Shown piece after piece: positions 42,374-51,365 of a stretch of 64,000 nt of DNA (within the stretch, counting starts at the first letter, position 1; every line of letters begins with the position of its first letter). Location of the stretch: assembly GCA_035275265.1 (NCBI GenBank), contig DATENC010000025.1, positions 62,001-126,000 of the forward strand, written 5' to 3'. The notes below the pieces were generated by a model, which was not told the origin of the DNA, ran no database searches, and worked only from the letters and a program-made list of their open reading frames with translations. The translations under genes were made by a program, and so were the position numbers. The stretch is from JACQAP01 sp035275265 (lineage in GTDB: Bacteria > Pseudomonadota > Gammaproteobacteria > Burkholderiales > JACQAP01).

Positions 42374-44047
42374 ATGGAAGCCTGGCATCTGCAACACTGG
42401 CCCAAGCATCTCCCCAGGCACCTCACCGTGCCGGCCACCTCGCTTCATGCCAATCTCGAAATAGCGGCAGCGCGTTATCCGGAAAAGCCTGCCACGATAT
42501 TTTACGACACCCGCCTCGCCTATCGTCAGCTGAAGAAGGACGTGGATCTGATTGCCGGTTTCCTTCAGCACCGATGCGGCGTTCGCAAGGGCGACCGCGT
42601 GGTGCTGCAGATGCAGAATTCGCCGCAGTTCATCATCGCCTACTACGCGATCATGCGCGCGCGTGCAGTCGTGGTACCAGTCAGCCCGATGCATGTTACC
42701 GATGAACTGATTCATTATTTCGAGGATGGCGGAGCATCCGTCGCTTTCGTCGCCCAGGACCTTTATCCGCAGATCCAGCCGCTGATGGGCAAGCAGTTGA
42801 AGCACGCGATTGTCGTTACTTATGGGGACTATCTAACCGAATACACCACGCTGGAGATCCCGGAATTCCTGCAGGCGCCGCGCCAGGCCATCACGGATCC
42901 CGGTGTCATGTCGTGGGCAGATGCGCTCGCAGCCACCTACAAACCTCTCAAACCAGCAGCGGAGGCGGACGATCTCGCCGCGATTCTCTACACCTCCGGG
43001 ACCACCGGGAAATCGAAGGGGTGCATGCACACCCACCGGACCATCATGACCACACTAGTGGGTGCAGCGCTGTGGGAAGGATTCACCGCCGATTCGGTGG
43101 CCCTGGCGACCGCCCCGATGTTTCATGTGACCGGTATGCAGCACAGCATGAACGCACCGTTGTACGCGGGCGCGACCATTGCCATCCTGCCGCGCTGGAA
43201 TCCGGGTGCGGCGGGCTACATGATCGAGCGCTACGGCTGCACCCACTGGGCCAATGTGCCTACGATGGTGGTGGACTTGCTGGCGCACCCCGCGATCGCC
43301 GGGCGCAACCTTTCTTCGCTGCAGAATGTCTTCGGCGGCGGCAGCTCGATGCCGGAAGCGGTCGCGCAGAAACTCCATGAATTATGCGGGATCGATTACA
43401 TGGAAGCCTACGGGATGACCGAAACCATCTCGCAGACGCACATGAATCCGCCGAACAAGCCGCGCAAGCAGTGCCTCGGCATTCCTACATTCGATACCGA
43501 ATCGCTGGTGATCGACCCTGACACTCTCGAACCGCTCGGTCCAAACGCGCAAGGCGAGATCGTGGTGCACGGACCGCAAGTTATGAAAGGATACTGGCAA
43601 CGGCCAGAGGCGAATGAAACGGCATTCATCGAGATCGAAGGCAAGACCTTCCTTCGCACCGGGGACCTCGGGCGCGTAGACGAGGATGGCTACTACTACA
43701 TCGCCGACCGGCTAAAACGCATGATCAACGCCGCTGGTTTCAAGGTCTGGCCGGCCGAACTCGAGGCCACACTCTACAAGCACCCCGATATCAAGGAAGT
43801 GGCGGTGATCTCCGCGCCCGATACCCGTCGCGGCGAAACGGTCAAGGCAGTCATCGTGCTCAAGGAGGACCGCAAAGGACAGGTGAGCGCTGAAGACATC
43901 ATGGAATGGTCGCGCGGCCACATGGCGGCGTACAAGGTTCCGCGCATCGTCGAATTCATCGACCAGCTACCCCGCTCGGGCACCGGCAAGATCCAGTGGC
44001 GCGCCTTGCAGGAAAAAGAGTGGGAATCCTCGGCTAACACCTCGTGA
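42374..44047 (+). CDS. Acyl-CoA synthetase (AMP-binding), second of a tandem pair
   Basis: A 557-residue paralogue of the preceding ligase with the same motif order: LYTSGTTGKSKGCMHTHRTI, YMEAYGMTETISQTHMNPPN, RTGDLGRVDEDGYYYIADRL, KRMINAAGFKVWPAELEATL and SGTGKIQWRAL. By eye well over half of the residues agree, pointing to an old tandem duplication. Differences cluster in the substrate-side middle part (for example ICSTEAR versus TFDTESL), so substrates may differ. A hairpin follows its stop. Confidence 0.93.
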   Translation: MEAWHLQHWPKHLPRHLTVPATSLHANLEIAAARYPEKPATIFYDTRLAYRQLKKDVDLIAGFLQHRCGVRKGDRVVLQMQNSPQFIIAYYAIMRARAVVVPVSPMHVTDELIHYFEDGGASVAFVAQDLYPQIQPLMGKQLKHAIVVTYGDYLTEYTTLEIPEFLQAPRQAITDPGVMSWADALAATYKPLKPAAEADDLAAILYTSGTTGKSKGCMHTHRTIMTTLVGAALWEGFTADSVALATAPMFHVTGMQHSMNAPLYAGATIAILPRWNPGAAGYMIERYGCTHWANVPTMVVDLLAHPAIAGRNLSSLQNVFGGGSSMPEAVAQKLHELCGIDYMEAYGMTETISQTHMNPPNKPRKQCLGIPTFDTESLVIDPDTLEPLGPNAQGEIVVHGPQVMKGYWQRPEANETAFIEIEGKTFLRTGDLGRVDEDGYYYIADRLKRMINAAGFKVWPAELEATLYKHPDIKEVAVISAPDTRRGETVKAVIVLKEDRKGQVSAEDIMEWSRGHMAAYKVPRIVEFIDQLPRSGTGKIQWRALQEKEWESSANTS

Positions 44048-44057
44048 GCCGCAGAAT

Positions 44058-44079
44058 GCGATGACGTCGCGGTCATCGC
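44058..44079. other. Inverted repeat after the ligase pair
   Basis: GCGATGAC (44058-44065) and GTCATCGC (44072-44079) form a perfect 8-bp stem with loop GTCGCG, ten bases after the stop of the second ligase. No T tract follows in either direction, so it may be an RNA end protected after rho-dependent termination, or an operator for the next gene. Confidence 0.4.
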
Positions 44080-44099
44080 GCAGTTGAGAAAAATATACA

Positions 44100-44642
44100 A
44101 TGCCTCGCATGGCAATTCAGCTCCGGCTGTGTCGAGTCGGTCCGATGACTACATACCACGGCGCGTTTCCGGCTTGGGCTTCGCTGCGATGGTCCCCGCT
44201 TATTCTCATTGCGGCACTCGCCGGTTGCGCGAGCTCGCCCGAAGTTGCCGAGATCCCGCGGACGAGGGCAAGCGACGAGACCGCACTCAAGGCTGTGGGC
44301 AATGCCGGCCAGATGATTGGCAAGCCCTACCGCTACGGGGGCGACACGCCGGAGGGGTTCGATTGCAGTGGGCTGGTGCGCTATAGCTATGGGCGCGCCG
44401 GCATCAACATGCCGCGCGCCACCCCGGCACAGCGCAGCGCCACCACATTGATTTCAGTGCGTAGTCTGCGGCCGGGCGACTTGCTGTTTTTCGACCAGGA
44501 AGGCAAGAAGGCCTCGCATGTCGGCATCTATGTCGGCGACGGCCGCTTCATCCATGCGCCTTCCACCGGCGGGCACGTGCGTACAGACAGCCTCAGTGCG
44601 AATTTCTGGAAGAAGCACTTCGTGGAAGCGCGCCGGGTCTAA
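44100..44642 (+). CDS. NlpC/P60 lipoprotein, probable peptidoglycan endopeptidase (copy 1)
   Basis: A 180-residue protein with a lipoprotein signal (LILIAALAGCASSPEV; lipobox LAGC) and one NlpC/P60 domain. Catalytic Cys is in GFDCSGLVRYSYG and His in ASHVGIYVGDGRFIHAP, with the third polar residue in the following strand. Such Spr/MepS-like proteins cut peptide cross-links of murein from the outer membrane. ATG 44100 is annotated; ATG 44145, closer to the lipobox, is an alternative. A paralogue lies at 49236-49721. Confidence 0.88.
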   Translation: MPRMAIQLRLCRVGPMTTYHGAFPAWASLRWSPLILIAALAGCASSPEVAEIPRTRASDETALKAVGNAGQMIGKPYRYGGDTPEGFDCSGLVRYSYGRAGINMPRATPAQRSATTLISVRSLRPGDLLFFDQEGKKASHVGIYVGDGRFIHAPSTGGHVRTDSLSANFWKKHFVEARRV

Positions 44643-44689
44643 CAATCAAAGAAATTCGTACCTGCGTGGCAGGACTTAGGGAGCTATTG

Positions 44690-45790
44690 ATGAGAAGAAT
44701 ATTTACGGCGGTAGGCTTCGCGCTGATAACTGCCGCATCCGTGCCGCAGAGCCACGCCGCCGGCCCCGCTCACGTAGACATCACATGGATGTCGATCGCC
44801 AACATTTACTACGAACTGGGTCAACTGCGAATTCTCACTGATGGCTACATCAGCCGGATCCCGGAACGGGAGTTCCACGGTGGCGGCGGCGGTTATGCCT
44901 ACACACGCCATCCCTGGAAACCCGACGCGGACGCCGTGTCACGCGTGCTCGACGCAATGGGCGGCGCGGGCGAAGTCAATCTCCTGCTTACCGGCCACAG
45001 CCACTGGGATCATTCGTTCGATACCGCAACCTGGTCGAAACTGACCAACGCCCCGATCATCGGATCGATCACTACATGTTTCGAGGTGATGGCAGAGAAC
45101 ATTCCGGCCGAGCGCTGCACGCCGGTGTATGGAAAGGAAAAAATTTCCCTGGGCGAAGGCGTGACGCTGCGTGTGGTGCGCTGGAACCACAGCGGCGATC
45201 CGGCAAAAAACTGGGAGCAACATGACCCGGTCGAGCTCGATGCGATTCCGCGGCCCGATCCCTCGACGGGCGGATTGCGCGCGGGCGTTGCCGAGGATTT
45301 TCCCAACGGCGGCGGCAATCGCGGCTTTCTGTTTACCGTAGACGGTCCACAAGGCCGTTTCAGCTGGTTCTACCAGAACTCCGCCAGCGCCGTGGACCTG
45401 CACGTGCCCATCGTCATCAACGGGGTAGACTACGGAGCGCCAATCGAGAACCTCAAGATCGCGATGAAGGACGCGGGATTGGAGTCTGTCGATCTGTGGA
45501 TCGGCACCGGCGGGGTACCGATCGCACAATTGGTGCTGCCGGTGATCAGACCCAAGGCCTATATCCCGATCCACTGGGACGGCTTGTGGGAACCCTTGGG
45601 CGCCGGCATGCCCTGGCCCTTTCCGGACGCGGCGCTGGAGGAATTTCTCGCCAAGTCAGGGGTGAAGCTGCTCAAACCCGGCCAGTATATGGACAAATGG
45701 CGGCTCGATCGTTCAGGCATCAGGACAGTGGCCAACACCAGCATCAAGCGGGCGCTGGGGTTCGCGGAAGTTCAGCCCTTCCCACGCTAA
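44690..45790 (+). CDS. Secreted metallo-beta-lactamase-fold hydrolase
   Basis: A 366-residue protein. The signal peptide is RRIFTAVGFALITAASVPQS, with cleavage at SHA-A. The metal motif LLLTGHSHWDHSFD (HxHxDH) marks the metallo-beta-lactamase fold; later histidines occur in RVVRWNHSGDP and AYIPIHWDGLWEPLG. The order and spacing differ from true beta-lactamases, and the substrate is unknown. ATG 44690 has AGGGAG upstream. The stop abuts the stop of the convergent amidohydrolase gene with no base between, so transcripts must overlap. Confidence 0.85.
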   Translation: MRRIFTAVGFALITAASVPQSHAAGPAHVDITWMSIANIYYELGQLRILTDGYISRIPEREFHGGGGGYAYTRHPWKPDADAVSRVLDAMGGAGEVNLLLTGHSHWDHSFDTATWSKLTNAPIIGSITTCFEVMAENIPAERCTPVYGKEKISLGEGVTLRVVRWNHSGDPAKNWEQHDPVELDAIPRPDPSTGGLRAGVAEDFPNGGGNRGFLFTVDGPQGRFSWFYQNSASAVDLHVPIVINGVDYGAPIENLKIAMKDAGLESVDLWIGTGGVPIAQLVLPVIRPKAYIPIHWDGLWEPLGAGMPWPFPDAALEEFLAKSGVKLLKPGQYMDKWRLDRSGIRTVANTSIKRALGFAEVQPFPR

Positions 45791-46654
45791 CTATCGGATG
45801 AAAATCCGTTCGGCGTTGCGGTAGGCGATTTTCTCCGCGACCTCAGGCGGCAAACGCACGAGCCAGCTTCTTGCCCGTTCTGCCAGGGCGACAACCTCAC
45901 CCCAGCGCCCCGGTATCCAGGTGTCGCTGCCGTAGATGAAGCGGTCGGGATACTTCAGAAACAACGCCCTCCACTGTGGATCCAGATCGCCGCTGCTCGC
46001 CGTGACATCGCGATAGGAAAGCTCTGCCCACAGCGCCGGATAACGCGCAAGCCAGCGGTCGATGATCTCTGGCGGCGTGCTCATCCCCGCGTGCGCCCAC
46101 ACGATGCGTACGCCGGAATTGAACGAAAAGAGTTTTTCGACCGCGGCGGCATCCGAATGCGCGTGCAGCCAGAGGTTTTGCGCCACCGCGATGTCCACGA
46201 TCTTGCGGACTACCGGTGTGTCGGCTTCATCCCCGTCAAGATGAAACTCGCCGATCCCCTTATAGATGCCGCGCCGGAGTTCCTTCTCTATGAAGGTCGC
46301 GGTCTCCGGGTCGCGGTACCAGCTTGCGCGCTCCACCGCCCAAGTTTCGAAATCGCGTGTCTTCCGGTAGGGCCGCAGTTCGGGAATGAAGCGCTGCGGG
46401 TAAAGCTTGTAGAGCTCGATAGTGCCTTCGTTCGGAGTGCTGGAAAGCAGCGCCCGGCTGATTCCTGCCTCATCCAGGATCGCAATCGCTTTCTGCGGCG
46501 GGTACTGTTGCGGCGAACCGACGCTGTAGTGGATATGCCCATCGAACAGCCGCAGCTTGTCCTGAGCCGCCGACCCGAGAGGCAGCGAGACCAGAGCCGC
46601 CGCACACGCGACCCGGGCCAGACCGCACCAGCGCCGGCTTTTTCGCACAAGCAT
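45791..46654 (-). CDS. Secreted amidohydrolase-2-type TIM-barrel protein
   Basis: A 287-residue protein with a signal peptide (GLARVACAAALVSLPLGSAA, cleavage near SAA-Q). The mature part fits amidohydrolase-related metal enzymes: LRLFDGHIHYSV with the HxH pair, GIGEFHLDGDE, LWLHAHSDAAA, IVWAHAGMSTP and YGSDTWIPG (metal Asp). Family members hydrolyse or decarboxylate small rings; the exported location is unusual for this group. Together with the convergent MBL-fold gene it makes a pair of secreted metal hydrolases. Confidence 0.82.
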   Translation of the reverse strand: MLVRKSRRWCGLARVACAAALVSLPLGSAAQDKLRLFDGHIHYSVGSPQQYPPQKAIAILDEAGISRALLSSTPNEGTIELYKLYPQRFIPELRPYRKTRDFETWAVERASWYRDPETATFIEKELRRGIYKGIGEFHLDGDEADTPVVRKIVDIAVAQNLWLHAHSDAAAVEKLFSFNSGVRIVWAHAGMSTPPEIIDRWLARYPALWAELSYRDVTASSGDLDPQWRALFLKYPDRFIYGSDTWIPGRWGEVVALAERARSWLVRLPPEVAEKIAYRNAERIFIR

Positions 46655-46704
46655 TGTTCGTCCCTCTGGAGCCGCGCCTCCAGCGCGCCGGCCCCAACCG
46701 AGAC

Positions 46705-47115
46705 CTACTTCTTGAGGCTGTCGCGGATCTGGCGCAGCAACACTATATCCTCCGGCGGCGCAGCCGGAGCGGGCGGAGTTGCTCTCTTGAGCCTGTTTAC
46801 CTGCTTGATCATTATGAAGATGATAAAAGCCAGAATGATGAAGGAAATGACGACCGTAATGAAATTGCCGTAAGCGAACACCGCGCCGGCTTTCTTCGCT
46901 TCCGCCAGCGGCAATCCCGCGGGCTGGCCGTTCAGCCCGATGTAGTAATTACTGAAATCCAACCCCCCCGTCACTTTGCCGGCAAGTGGCATGATCAAGT
47001 CGTTCACAAGGGAATCCACGATCTTGCCCAACGCACCGCCAATGATTATGCCCACCGCAAGGTCCACGACGCTGCCTTTGACCGCAAACTCTTTGAACTC
47101 GCTCATTAAGCTCAT
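46705..47115 (-). CDS. mscL: Large-conductance mechanosensitive channel
   Basis: A 136-residue MscL. N-terminal MSEFKEFAVKGSVVDLAVGI with the first pore helix IIIGGALGKIVDSLVNDLIM, periplasmic loop (GGLDFSNYYIGL), second helix FITVVISFIILAFIIFIMIK, and the cytoplasmic helical end PEDIVLLRQIRDSLKK. Length is the usual one. ATG 47115 is preferred, with GGGGAG upstream; a second ATG four codons in is possible. It releases solutes upon osmotic downshift. Confidence 0.97.
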   Translation of the reverse strand: MSLMSEFKEFAVKGSVVDLAVGIIIGGALGKIVDSLVNDLIMPLAGKVTGGLDFSNYYIGLNGQPAGLPLAEAKKAGAVFAYGNFITVVISFIILAFIIFIMIKQVNRLKRATPPAPAAPPEDIVLLRQIRDSLKK

Positions 47116-47497
47116 GTTCACTCCCCTTTATTGACCCTCAGAACAGAATGGGTCGCTGACCCGTACCGGAACAACGCTTCGCCCCACTGCACTTCGCAAC
47201 ATAGCGGCCACCACTCGGGTTGTTTTCCATTGAATCCAAGCCACGCGAGCAGTTGGTACGTTGGCATAGTACCTTTTGCAGGCGTCGATCCGTAAGGAAC
47301 GGGCATCCATCCGCTTTCCTACGGCCCCGTGTCAACCGCTCAGTCGATACCGCGTTCCCGCCTGATCCGATCGGTCGGCGTGGCCGCATGGGACGAAAAG
47401 ATCGAGAACTCCGGCGCGCCCGGCTGGTCTGAGTGTCGTAAGTTTCCATTTCCCACGACGCGGGCGTTCCGCCCGCGCTGCATTTCAGGAGGTCACA
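47116..47497. promoter_or_regulatory. Divergent region between mscL and degP with sigma-E-like promoter and leader hairpin
   Basis: No gene of credible composition lies in these 382 bases. A sigma-E-like promoter facing degP is visible: GAACTC at 47406-47411 and TCTGA at 47428-47432, 16 bases apart, one mismatch from the GAACTT/TCTGA type. The leader contains a 7-bp hairpin, CGCGGGC (47459-47465) with GCCCGCG (47471-47477), about ten bases before the AGGAGG of degP. Sigma-E control would fit a periplasmic protease but is inferred. Confidence 0.4.
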
Positions 47498-48961
47498 ATG
47501 TTTACCAACAAGACTGTCAGTCGGCTTGCCATCGCCGCGATACTGCCGGCGCTGATCGCAGCTTATTACACCGTTGCCGTGCCGGGCACGCCGCCCGCCC
47601 ATGCCGGTGCGCAGGACGGCGTAACCCAGAACACCGCGGCGGCAACGCAGCAAATGCTGCCCGATTTCACCCGGATCGTCGAACAGAACGGGCCTGCGGT
47701 CGTCAACGTTAGTGTGTCTCGTAAAGTTCCGACCGTCGCTCAAGGACCGTTGCAGGGGATTCCGGAGGATGACCCGATGTACGAGTTCTTCCGCCGCTTC
47801 GGACCACCCCAACAACAACCAGGGGAACAACCGCTGCAACGCGGCCAGGGCTCCGGTTTCATCGTCAGCGCCGACGGTGTCATTCTTACCAACGCACACG
47901 TGGCTTCCGATGCCACGGATATCGTCGTGAAACTCACCGACAAGCGCGAGTTCGACGCCAAGGTGATCGGTGTGGATAAGCGCTCCGATATCGCGGTACT
48001 GAAGATCGAGGCGAAGAACCTGCCCGTGGTGAAAATCGGCAACCCCGCACGCCTCAAGGTGGGCGAGTGGGTTGCAGCAATAGGTTCGCCGTTCGGCCTC
48101 GAAAACACCATCACCTCCGGCATCGTCAGCGCCAAGGCGCGCGCGCTGCCGGACGAGAACTATGTGCCTTTCATCCAGACCGACGTTGCGGTCAACCCCG
48201 GCAATTCCGGCGGCCCCCTGTTCAACATGAATGGGGAAGTGGTCGGCATCAACTCCCAGATCTTCAGCCGCACCGGTGGTTACATGGGACTTTCTTTCGC
48301 GATTCCGATCGACGTCGCGATGAACATCAAGGATCAGCTGGTGCAGAACGGCAAGGTCACGCGCGGCCGCATCGGCGTGCAGATCCAGGAAGTCAATCAG
48401 GCGCTGGCCAAGTCCTTCGGGCTGTCCAAGACGCATGGCGCACTCGTCAGCGTTGTGGAGCCGGGTAGCCCAGCCGACAAGGCGGGTTTGAAATCTGGCG
48501 ACGTGGTGCTGGGCGTCAACGGCAAGGAAATTGACCAACTGTCGGATTTGACGACTGCGATCGCGAACATCAAGCCGGGAACCAGTGCCCGCCTTCAGGT
48601 ATGGCGTAATGGCGACCGTCAGGATATCAATGTGACCGTGGGCGAACTCACAGAGCAAAAAGTGGCAACGGTCGGGGCCAGCGAGCCGGGCAGTGCCGCC
48701 AGCCTCGGGCTGACGTTACGCGAGCTTGCACCGGACGAACGCGCAAAGCTGAAAACCGACGGCGGACTGGTGGTGCAGAACACCTCCGGCGCTGGGGCAC
48801 GTGCCGGCATTCAGGCCGGCGACGTCATTCTGGCGTTGAACGAAACGCCGGTTACATCCATCGAGCAACTGAAACAACTGGTGAAGAAGTCCGCCAAGAC
48901 TGTTGCGCTGCTGGTACAACGCAATGAAGCGCGGATTTACGTGCCCGTGCCGCTTAGCTGA
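47498..48961 (+). CDS. degP: Periplasmic serine protease/chaperone, DegP/MucD type
   Basis: A 487-residue HtrA protease: signal-type N-terminus (residues 1-36), trypsin-like domain with the triad His134 (LTNAHVAS), Asp164 (RSDIAVLK) and Ser237 (GNSGGPLF), then two PDZ domains (about 275-370 and 385-480; GLKSGDVVLGVNGKEI and GIQAGDVILALNETPV). It degrades misfolded periplasmic proteins. AGGAGG stands at the right distance before ATG 47498. A good terminator follows, so it is likely a single-gene transcript. Confidence 0.95.
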   Translation: MFTNKTVSRLAIAAILPALIAAYYTVAVPGTPPAHAGAQDGVTQNTAAATQQMLPDFTRIVEQNGPAVVNVSVSRKVPTVAQGPLQGIPEDDPMYEFFRRFGPPQQQPGEQPLQRGQGSGFIVSADGVILTNAHVASDATDIVVKLTDKREFDAKVIGVDKRSDIAVLKIEAKNLPVVKIGNPARLKVGEWVAAIGSPFGLENTITSGIVSAKARALPDENYVPFIQTDVAVNPGNSGGPLFNMNGEVVGINSQIFSRTGGYMGLSFAIPIDVAMNIKDQLVQNGKVTRGRIGVQIQEVNQALAKSFGLSKTHGALVSVVEPGSPADKAGLKSGDVVLGVNGKEIDQLSDLTTAIANIKPGTSARLQVWRNGDRQDINVTVGELTEQKVATVGASEPGSAASLGLTLRELAPDERAKLKTDGGLVVQNTSGAGARAGIQAGDVILALNETPVTSIEQLKQLVKKSAKTVALLVQRNEARIYVPVPLS

Positions 48962-48984
48962 TCGAAAAGTAGTCCTGCATGGAG

Positions 48985-49014
48985 GCGCGCCGCGAATCGC
49001 GGCGCGCTTTTTTT
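48985..49014 (+). terminator. Rho-independent terminator after degP
   Basis: A perfect 10-bp stem GCGCGCCGCG (48985-48994) with CGCGGCGCGC (48998-49007), loop AAT, is followed by seven T residues. It lies 23 bases after the degP stop. Confidence 0.9.
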
Positions 49015-49235
49015 CGTGATGTAGCCGGCCGCCAACCTCTGACATCGCCTTGGCCTCACGTATGGCGAGTCCAGCGATCCTGGTGATTTAGTCGCCGGCA
49101 AACGACAAGTGCCTCGGAGACGCCAAACGGCACGCAAGTGTCGCGGATCGTCAGACAATCGCGGGAACCATGCGCCTGGAACGCATTTTTCTCGGCATGG
49201 ACTTTGCGTCGGGTATTCAAAAAGGAGGCGTCGCC

Positions 49236-49721
49236 GTGACCTGCAAATATGTCCGACCTGTCTTGATATTTATCGTCGTGTTCGCGCTTGCGGCATGCGC
49301 CGGCTCGCCGCCGCGCGCCGCTCCAACAGGTCCGGTGACTTCCGAAAACACGGACGTGAGCCAGGCCGCGGACCATGCGCTGACGATGTTAGGCGCGCCG
49401 TACCGCTACGGTGGTGTCGATTCCACCGGTTTCGATTGCAGCGGCTTGGTCCATTACAGCTTCCGCAAGATCGGGATCGCGCTCCCGCGCGACACGCGTT
49501 CGTTGCGCAAGATCGGTGTCGAAATTGAATTGAACGATCTTGCCAAAGGCGATCTGGTGTTCTTCGATCAGGAAGGAAAAAAATCCTCCCACGTCGGTAT
49601 CTATCTTGGTGAAGGCAGATTCGTGCACGCGCCGTCCACGGGCGGCAAAGTACGCGCGGACAAGATCGACTTCGCGTACTGGCGCAAACACTTCAACGAG
49701 GCACGTAGAATCAGGATGTGA
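49236..49721 (+). CDS. NlpC/P60 lipoprotein, probable peptidoglycan endopeptidase (copy 2)
   Basis: A 161-residue protein with lipoprotein signal (VLIFIVVFALAACAGSPP; lipobox LAAC) and an NlpC/P60 domain: Cys in GFDCSGLVHYSFRK, His in SSHVGIYLGEGRFVHAP. It is clearly related to the protein at 44100-44642 (shared HAPSTGG and KHF-EARR ends). GTG 49236 has AAAGGAGG eight bases upstream and puts the signal at the start; an ATG at 49170 would add a tail before it. It converges on the amidase gene with 19 bases between stops. Confidence 0.88.
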   Translation: MTCKYVRPVLIFIVVFALAACAGSPPRAAPTGPVTSENTDVSQAADHALTMLGAPYRYGGVDSTGFDCSGLVHYSFRKIGIALPRDTRSLRKIGVEIELNDLAKGDLVFFDQEGKKSSHVGIYLGEGRFVHAPSTGGKVRADKIDFAYWRKHFNEARRIRM

Positions 49722-49740
49722 CGTTGCCCCGTCCAGTCGC

Positions 49741-51195
49741 TCAAGCAAAACCTGGCGGTGCCTCGAAGCCTCCGGCCACGTCGGCCAGCAATTTCGCGAA
49801 TTCGATACAACTGCGGTCCTCGAAATACGGACCGATAATCTGCATTCCGACCGGCAGTCCTCCCCTCGAACGCCCGCTCGGCGCAGCAGTCGCCGGCAAG
49901 TAGGCCAGCGTGGCCAACGAAATCCAGGCAAGCTGCTCCCAATACCAACGGCGTTGACCATTGACCACAATGGTGCGTGCGATCAGGTCCTCGCTGTGGT
50001 CATGGGCAAACGCACACACCGGCCCGACCGGGCAAAGCAGCACATCGAAGCGCTCGAAGAAAGAGCGCCATTTGGCCCGAATGATCTCGCGCTTCTCGTT
50101 CAGCCGCAGCCACTCGCGGTGCCCGACGCTGCTGTAGCGTCCAAGGCGATCATGCACGCCGTCCGGATCGGCACCGCGGCCCGCGGCCTGCACGCGTGCG
50201 AAAGCCTTGTCGCTGAGTTGCGCCGTCGTAACCGGCCATAGAAGCCTCAGGTACTCGTCGAAGTTTTCCGCGAGCGTGATTCCGGGACGGGCACTTTTGT
50301 CCACTTTCACGCCCGCCTTTAGCAATGCCTGCACCGTTCCATCGATTGCCGCACTGACTTCGTCGTCGACTGGAATCGCCGGATCGTCCACCCACAGCGC
50401 CACCCGAAATTCCTGCAGCCGTATGGCGCGCGGCGCGGCGAGGACGGGTTTCCAGCCTGCAGCCACCGGGCCGCAAGCATCGGCGAGAACATCAAGGAGC
50501 AATTCCAGATCCTGTGCCGAACGTGCAATTGGCCCCGCCACCGCCATGTCCGGTGCCGACAACGAACCCGGCGGCGGCGGAACGTGGCCGCGCATGGGAA
50601 TAGCCCCGTACGAAGGTTTGTGGCCATAAACACCACAGAAATGCGCCGGAATGCGGATCGAGCCACCGATATCGCTGCCCAGTTCGAAGGCTGTCAATCC
50701 CGCGGCAACCGCAGCCGCGGCGCCGCCCGATGAACCACCGCAGGTGCGGGTGGGATCCCATGGATTGCCGGTGCCGCCGAAAAGAACGTTGTAGCTCTGC
50801 AGATCGGCGGCGTGGATCGGGACGTTGGTCTTTCCAAAAATAACTCCTCCCGCATCCTCCAGCCGTTGTACCGCATCCGCGTTCGCTACCGGCACATGCT
50901 TCGAATAAATCGGCGCGCCGCAGGTGGTTCGCAGGCCCGCGGTTTCGAAACTATCCTTAATAGTGGCAGGAAGGCCGTGCAGCGCACCGGCTGCGCCAAC
51001 ACCTGCGCGCCGCAAATCCGCCAACTCAGCACGACTGCGTGCGCGCGCAGCATCGAGCGTCACAATCGCATTGAGTTCCGAATTGTAGCGCTCCACCCGC
51101 TGCAGATAGCTTTCCAGCAGTTCACGGCTGGAAATCTCGCCGGCACGCAGCCGGCGAAGCAGTTCGGTCGCAGAAGAAAAGGGATTGATCTTCAC
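49741..51195 (-). CDS. Amidase (amidase-signature family)
   Basis: A 484-residue amidase-signature hydrolase. The Ser-cisSer-Lys triad is complete: Lys80 in GLPATIKDSF, Ser155 in TCGGSSGGAAAA and Ser179 in GSDIGGSIRIPAHFCG. It hydrolyses an amide in the cytoplasm (no signal peptide). Substrate unknown; the C-terminal half (LPATAAPSGRSRGGLPVGMQ) is typical of broad-range amidases. It is divergent from the signalling island and has 170 bases of upstream spacer. Confidence 0.92.
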   Translation of the reverse strand: MKINPFSSATELLRRLRAGEISSRELLESYLQRVERYNSELNAIVTLDAARARSRAELADLRRAGVGAAGALHGLPATIKDSFETAGLRTTCGAPIYSKHVPVANADAVQRLEDAGGVIFGKTNVPIHAADLQSYNVLFGGTGNPWDPTRTCGGSSGGAAAAVAAGLTAFELGSDIGGSIRIPAHFCGVYGHKPSYGAIPMRGHVPPPPGSLSAPDMAVAGPIARSAQDLELLLDVLADACGPVAAGWKPVLAAPRAIRLQEFRVALWVDDPAIPVDDEVSAAIDGTVQALLKAGVKVDKSARPGITLAENFDEYLRLLWPVTTAQLSDKAFARVQAAGRGADPDGVHDRLGRYSSVGHREWLRLNEKREIIRAKWRSFFERFDVLLCPVGPVCAFAHDHSEDLIARTIVVNGQRRWYWEQLAWISLATLAYLPATAAPSGRSRGGLPVGMQIIGPYFEDRSCIEFAKLLADVAGGFEAPPGFA

Positions 51196-51365
51196 GTTGC
51201 GCGATTATGGCATTGGCGAGAGCCTCGTCCCTCGGATGCAGTTTTTCCGCCCGACCGGTTGCAGCGCGGCGGGAAAAGCGGCTAAATTTATTGTCGCGTC
51301 GGACCGCTGCGGTCGGACGCGTGAGTTCGGCGTAGGCTCAATACCTACAGCACACGGAGAGCTCA

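Noticed and set aside
44058..44079. Inverted repeat after the ligase pair as a rho-independent terminator
   Set aside because: The stem is good but there is no T run on either side; kept only as an inverted repeat of unknown role.
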